Positions 4,923 to 7,813 of a DNA stretch of 7,813 nt are shown piece after piece. A program made the translations under genes and the position numbers. The stretch comes from an uncultured Treponema sp. (GTDB lineage: Bacteria > Spirochaetota > Spirochaetia > Treponematales > Treponemataceae). Below the pieces are notes generated by a model. It ran no database searches and was not told where the DNA came from. It saw nothing but the letters and a program-made list of their open reading frames with translations. Location: positions 1 to 7,813 of the forward strand of contig CAJOQA010000138.1 of assembly GCA_905236465.1 (NCBI GenBank), given 5' to 3'. Every line of letters begins with the position of its first letter. The first letter of the stretch is position 1.

Positions 4923-6893
4923 CTACTTCTCCAAAAAATTCTTTATCAACTCAAGCGTCTTTTCCATCCATTCTTCAGGAGCAACAGTAATGCGCATGGC
5001 AAGCTGACCATTTTCTGTCCACAAGCGAACAAGGATTCCGTTCTGAGCCAAATAATCCTTAAGTTTTTGAGTATCAATAGAATTATCAAAATGAATAAAG
5101 ATAAAGTTTGCGGCAGACTTAAAGGCCTTAACCTTATCAAGTTTATTTATTTCTTCAATAAAATTATCTCTTACAGCAGAAAGATTTTTTGTAAGCTCCT
5201 GGTAATAGGCCTTATCCTGAAGGGCTGCAACCGCTGCCTTGCGCCCTAAGTTGGAAACACGGAAGGGGTTCAAGTCAAGTTTAAACACCTGCTTGGCCAT
5301 CGGTGCGCAAAGACCGTAACCAATCCTTACACCGGCAAGCCCATAAAGCTTAGAGAAAGTTCTGCAGAAAACAATGTTGTTGTAGGAGTTAAGCAAATAC
5401 TTCACATCATTCTTTATATTAGAGAAACCGAGATATGCCTCATCAACAATAATCAAGGAATAAGGATTTTCCTTTGTTATTTTCTCTATATCAGCCTGAC
5501 TCATTACAGCCCCTGTCGGGTTATGGGGGCTTGTAATCACAATGATTCTAGGCCTAGTCTCGCGGGCCTTGCTCAAAAGCCCCTGAACATCAAATTCGTA
5601 AGAATCCTTACCTGGCTTTACGCTATAGTAAGCAGCTTTTGCAAAGTGCAATTCAATTACAGACTTATAGTAGTTCCAAGCTGGAGCTGAAATAAGAACA
5701 GTATCATCCTTATTAAGAACTAAAGTCATAATAGTCTTTATTACATCAGAAGAACCGGAGTGAACAAAGATATGGTCAGTTGGCAAATCTAACTGCTTAG
5801 AGACTTCCTCTGCTAGCTCATCTTCACGAGTCAAATCGTAAAGGGTTAAATCTTCCATCTTTGCGTTGTGGAAAACAGCAAGGCACTTTGGGCTTGCACC
5901 AAAGAGGTTTTCGTTTACGTGCATACGGCCAGTTATCTGCTCAGTTCCCACTACAGAATACTGCTTAACATCTGTATAGTTAGAAAGATAGGAGATACGC
6001 TGGGTGTTGTTTATCAGCTCTTCTTCTTGGAAAAACTGGTTTACGAATTCTTTAAAGCTTGGGTTAAAGGCAATGATTTCCTCAGTTGTGTCAAATTCCT
6101 TACATTCAGCATCGTCAGTCTTGCGAATCTTCATGTTCAGGGAATCTATATGCTTTGCATAAAAATGATCCCACAGCATATACTTCATCTCAGGGTCATA
6201 GTATTCCTTTACCATGTAGTCCTTGAACTTGTCAGAAAAATCCTTGCGCCAGAATGCTTCACCAATTATGTACCAGCTCTTCTCGCCACCGCGCTTTACT
6301 TCCCTCATGTAGCCGTTTTCATCAAAGGCCTTAACGCAGTCTTCATTTATAAACTCGTCAGAATACTTTGCGGCATAGTAGGAATCATAAACATAGTCGC
6401 GGTAAACGTTGTGGGCAAACCAGTTGTCAGAGCAGCAAATATAAGAATTCTTGATATAGTCCTTTGCTGCATAGAGTGAGGAGATATTGTTCTTTTCTGC
6501 CCATTCCTCGTTGTCTATAACAATAAGACCTGGATAATTTTTTGCCATCTCGTAATACTTTTCTTTTAAGTAGCCGACAACAAGCACTATCTCTTTTACG
6601 CCAGCATCGTGGAGCTGCTTAATCTGGCGTTCCACCATGGTGTCACCCTTTATTTCAAAAAGCCCCTTCGGCAAGTAATTGGAAAGCGGCATACACCTCT
6701 TTGACCTGCCGGCTGCCATGATAATTGCATTGTCTACTTTATACGGCAAAAGTGCCTCGTAGCCCTTATCAAGAATCTTTGAGCCGTCTGTCCAGCCAGA
6801 AGCCTTGCAGGAATCCTTTATTGCCTGTGAAAACGAAGCTGTGTCATTTCTTTTGTGTATTGCATACAAGTAGTTAAATTCTTCTTCTGTCAT
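4923..6893 (-). CDS. Bifunctional LicC/PntC-like cytidylyltransferase fused to HisC/CobD-like PLP-dependent enzyme
   Basis: Predicted cytoplasmic two-enzyme fusion of 656 residues. Residues 1-50 are an extension of unclear role. Residues about 54-285 are a nucleotidyltransferase of the LicC (phosphocholine cytidylyltransferase)/PntC type: AIIMAAGRSKRCMPLS (56-71), Lys76 in LPKGL, VERQIKQLHDAG (87-98), EKNNISSLYAAKDYI (133-147), SDNW with candidate metal ligand Asp156, and EFDTTEEI (266-273). Residues about 323-656 are a fold-type I PLP enzyme, class I/II: HVNENLFGASP (325-335), SPHNPTG (455-461), VDEAY (483-487), TFSKLYGLAGVRIGYG with Schiff-base Lys515 and Arg523, and MRITV with Arg634. I chose ATG 6893 because AAGGAG lies 10 bases upstream; an upstream TTG (6917) has no such site and overlaps the previous gene. 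Likely product: a CMP-activated amino-phosphate (CDP-ethanolamine) or aminophosphonate. Domain calls are secure; substrates are inference. Confidence 0.9.
   Translation of the reverse strand: MTEEEFNYLYAIHKRNDTASFSQAIKDSCKASGWTDGSKILDKGYEALLPYKVDNAIIMAAGRSKRCMPLSNYLPKGLFEIKGDTMVERQIKQLHDAGVKEIVLVVGYLKEKYYEMAKNYPGLIVIDNEEWAEKNNISSLYAAKDYIKNSYICCSDNWFAHNVYRDYVYDSYYAAKYSDEFINEDCVKAFDENGYMREVKRGGEKSWYIIGEAFWRKDFSDKFKDYMVKEYYDPEMKYMLWDHFYAKHIDSLNMKIRKTDDAECKEFDTTEEIIAFNPSFKEFVNQFFQEEELINNTQRISYLSNYTDVKQYSVVGTEQITGRMHVNENLFGASPKCLAVFHNAKMEDLTLYDLTREDELAEEVSKQLDLPTDHIFVHSGSSDVIKTIMTLVLNKDDTVLISAPAWNYYKSVIELHFAKAAYYSVKPGKDSYEFDVQGLLSKARETRPRIIVITSPHNPTGAVMSQADIEKITKENPYSLIIVDEAYLGFSNIKNDVKYLLNSYNNIVFCRTFSKLYGLAGVRIGYGLCAPMAKQVFKLDLNPFRVSNLGRKAAVAALQDKAYYQELTKNLSAVRDNFIEEINKLDKVKAFKSAANFIFIHFDNSIDTQKLKDYLAQNGILVRLWTENGQLAMRITVAPEEWMEKTLELIKNFLEK
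4929..4932 (-). promoter_or_regulatory. Shine-Dalgarno of the TagF-like gene inside the fusion gene
   Basis: GGAG on the minus strand, six bases before the ATG at 4922. It lies within the final codons of the cytidylyltransferase/PLP gene, whose TAG stop directly touches the next ATG. This layout suggests that ribosomes finishing the fusion protein re-initiate on the TagF-like gene, keeping the two products in proportion. Confidence 0.6.
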
Positions 6894-6903
6894 AGTATTT
6901 ATT

Positions 6904-6909
6904 CTCCTT
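6904..6909 (-). promoter_or_regulatory. Shine-Dalgarno deciding the start of the fusion gene
   Basis: AAGGAG on the minus strand, spaced 10 bases from the ATG at 6893. It lies just after the TGA (6914-6916) of the preceding gene and inside the extension that a TTG start at 6917 would require. It therefore favours the 656-residue protein beginning MTEEEFNYLY over a 664-residue version. Confidence 0.75.
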
Positions 6910-6913
6910 ATAA

Positions 6914-7813
6914 TCAATTATTGCCTTTTCCTGCCAGTTCTGCAGAAACATCCTCAATGGACCAAGAGGAAGAAGCTGAAACAGGATCTTTTACCCGCCA
7001 CCATTCCTCATCCTTTATATCAAACACAAATTTTGTCTTGTGGTATACAGGCTGATGTAAATCGCTTGCAGAAATCACAACACCATCCTTTTTAAGGTCA
7101 CTGGTGTCCAATGGAATTTCCTTACCAGTAAAGGGATCTTTTGGATTATCTATAAGCCCCGAAAGCAACATAGAAGGACAGTCCGCATTAGACATAAAGG
7201 TTGTCGTATCTGAGCGGAAAGGACCGGTTGCATTAAAATCCTTGTACATAAGCAGAGGATGGAAGTGGCCTCTTCCCGTGTAGCGACGACCGTGTACCTT
7301 CGCATCTAGCTTATCGTCCTTTTCAAAGAAGTCCTCGTAGCCCCCGTTACCGTGGTCAGAAACAAAGATAATCCTTGTGTTGTCATAGGCACCGTTAGCT
7401 TTTAAGTACTTTATCCACTTTGAAAGCAGCTTAAATGTCGCCATTTCTGTATAGTAAGAAGAATCTCCCTTATACTTTTCATTAGGGCTAAGCTGAGTGG
7501 GTTTGCTTACAGGAACATAATCAGGTGCCTGCATGTACATATTCTCGTGTGTTAGCTCATTGACAAAAGAGGTGTATGTTCCTGTCTCAGTATCAGATAT
7601 TTCAGTTAAGTCAATCATGTAGTCTAACGGAGCATAGTTATCCAAAACCTCCTTTACATCCTGAAATGAGGTGCTTGAATTCCAGAAGTTCTTCTTGTAC
7701 AAAAGCTCGCGGGCAAAAATCGGGGCTTCACGGAAAAGTGAAAAGAAGAAGAGGTTGCGGCTTAATGTAGCCGGAGTTGAATCCACAAGCCCATACTCGT
7801 TCTTGTTCTTATA
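6914..7813 (-). CDS. Alkaline-phosphatase-superfamily (sulfatase/LTA-synthase-like) protein, 5'-truncated
   Basis: C-terminal 299 residues of a metal-dependent sulfatase/phosphotransferase-like enzyme; the frame is open past the right edge, so the start is outside. A GTG at 7786 is internal, with nine open codons before it (beginning YKNKNEYGL). Visible landmarks, numbered from the first visible codon: IIFVSDHGNGG (148-158), whose Asp153-His154 is the typical metal-binding pair; GRGHFHPLLMYKDF (180-193) with His183/185; a TFMSNADCPS segment; and NPKDPFTGKEI. The nucleophile Thr/Ser and any N-terminal membrane helices would lie in the missing part. Relatives include LTA synthase, phosphoethanolamine or phosphoglycerol transferases and sulfatases, acting outside the cytoplasmic membrane. 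As first visible gene of the operon, 20 bases before the CTP-transferase fusion, a role in placing phospho-alcohol groups on a surface glycan or glycolipid fits, but true sulfatase or hydrolase activity cannot be excluded. Confidence 0.85.
   Translation of the reverse strand, partial: YKNKNEYGLVDSTPATLSRNLFFFSLFREAPIFARELLYKKNFWNSSTSFQDVKEVLDNYAPLDYMIDLTEISDTETGTYTSFVNELTHENMYMQAPDYVPVSKPTQLSPNEKYKGDSSYYTEMATFKLLSKWIKYLKANGAYDNTRIIFVSDHGNGGYEDFFEKDDKLDAKVHGRRYTGRGHFHPLLMYKDFNATGPFRSDTTTFMSNADCPSMLLSGLIDNPKDPFTGKEIPLDTSDLKKDGVVISASDLHQPVYHKTKFVFDIKDEEWWRVKDPVSASSSWSIEDVSAELAGKGNN

Noticed and set aside
5868..6479. 203-codon open frame on the + strand
   Set aside because: It lies wholly antisense to the cytidylyltransferase part of the fusion gene, which has clear conserved motifs. 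Its hydrophobic product has no recognisable motif and I see no ribosome binding site; it is a shadow frame.
4923..6893. Calling the fusion a known PntC-AEP transaminase or a plain histidinol-phosphate aminotransferase
   Set aside because: The PLP half is class I/II rather than class V, which argues against simple orthology to PhnW-type transaminases. Fusion to a CTP-transferase in a glycan operon argues against a histidine-biosynthesis role. The substrate is left open.
6894..6917. TTG start at 6917 for the fusion gene
   Set aside because: It would overlap the previous stop codon and has no Shine-Dalgarno, whereas ATG 6893 has AAGGAG 10 bases upstream.
7784..7786. GTG at 7786 as the true start of the AlkP-superfamily gene
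   Set aside because: The frame stays open for nine more codons to the window edge, and the visible protein lacks the N-terminal part that carries the nucleophile and membrane helices in this family.
1..7813. CRISPR array, tRNA/rRNA, insertion sequence or phage genes
   Set aside because: I saw no regularly spaced repeats, no tRNA-like cloverleaf with a CCA-type end, no transposase motifs and no terminal inverted repeats. Genes cover nearly the whole window.

Overview
The window looks like a low-to-moderate G+C anaerobic bacterium, probably host-associated. A Treponema-like spirochaete is my best guess and a Clostridia-type Bacillota the main alternative. Nothing here is lineage-diagnostic: the guess rests on protein style (the HPr subfamily, a CTP-transferase/PLP-enzyme fusion, a membrane-anchored TagF-like enzyme starting with an IDPGTGS-type segment). 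There are no RNA genes, insertion sequences, CRISPR arrays or prophage genes, and no gene-free stretch over 60 bases.

Left part (2-1418, + strand): the 3' part of a fructose-family PTS gene, containing a complete-looking EIIC domain whose upstream part (probably EIIB, perhaps EIIA) lies outside the window, followed 58 bases later by a small HPr gene. This is a sugar-uptake phosphorelay pair. The HPr has the catalytic His15 but Arg instead of the regulatory Ser46. Hairpins with the same 7-base arms flank the HPr gene, and the second one is also the barrier to the convergent operon from the right.

Right part (7813-1448, - strand): five tightly packed genes read right to left. They are a 5'-truncated alkaline-phosphatase-superfamily (sulfatase/LTA-synthase-like) protein; a 656-residue fusion of a LicC/PntC-like cytidylyltransferase with a HisC/CobD-like PLP enzyme; a membrane-anchored CDP-glycerol glycerophosphotransferase-like protein; and two GT4 glycosyltransferases. 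Junctions are 20, 0, 2 and -4 bases, so this is almost certainly one operon whose promoter lies beyond the right edge.

Together these genes read as a pathway for a surface glycan or teichoic-acid-like glycolipid carrying phosphodiester substituents. The fusion would make a CMP-activated amino-phosphate head group, the TagF-like and AlkP-superfamily enzymes could place phospho-alcohol groups, and the two GT4 enzymes would build sugars. The most interesting item is the fusion: its PLP half is of the class I/II phospho-amino-acid type, not the class V type of 2-aminoethylphosphonate transaminases, so its product (CDP-ethanolamine, CMP-aminoethylphosphonate or something else) is open.
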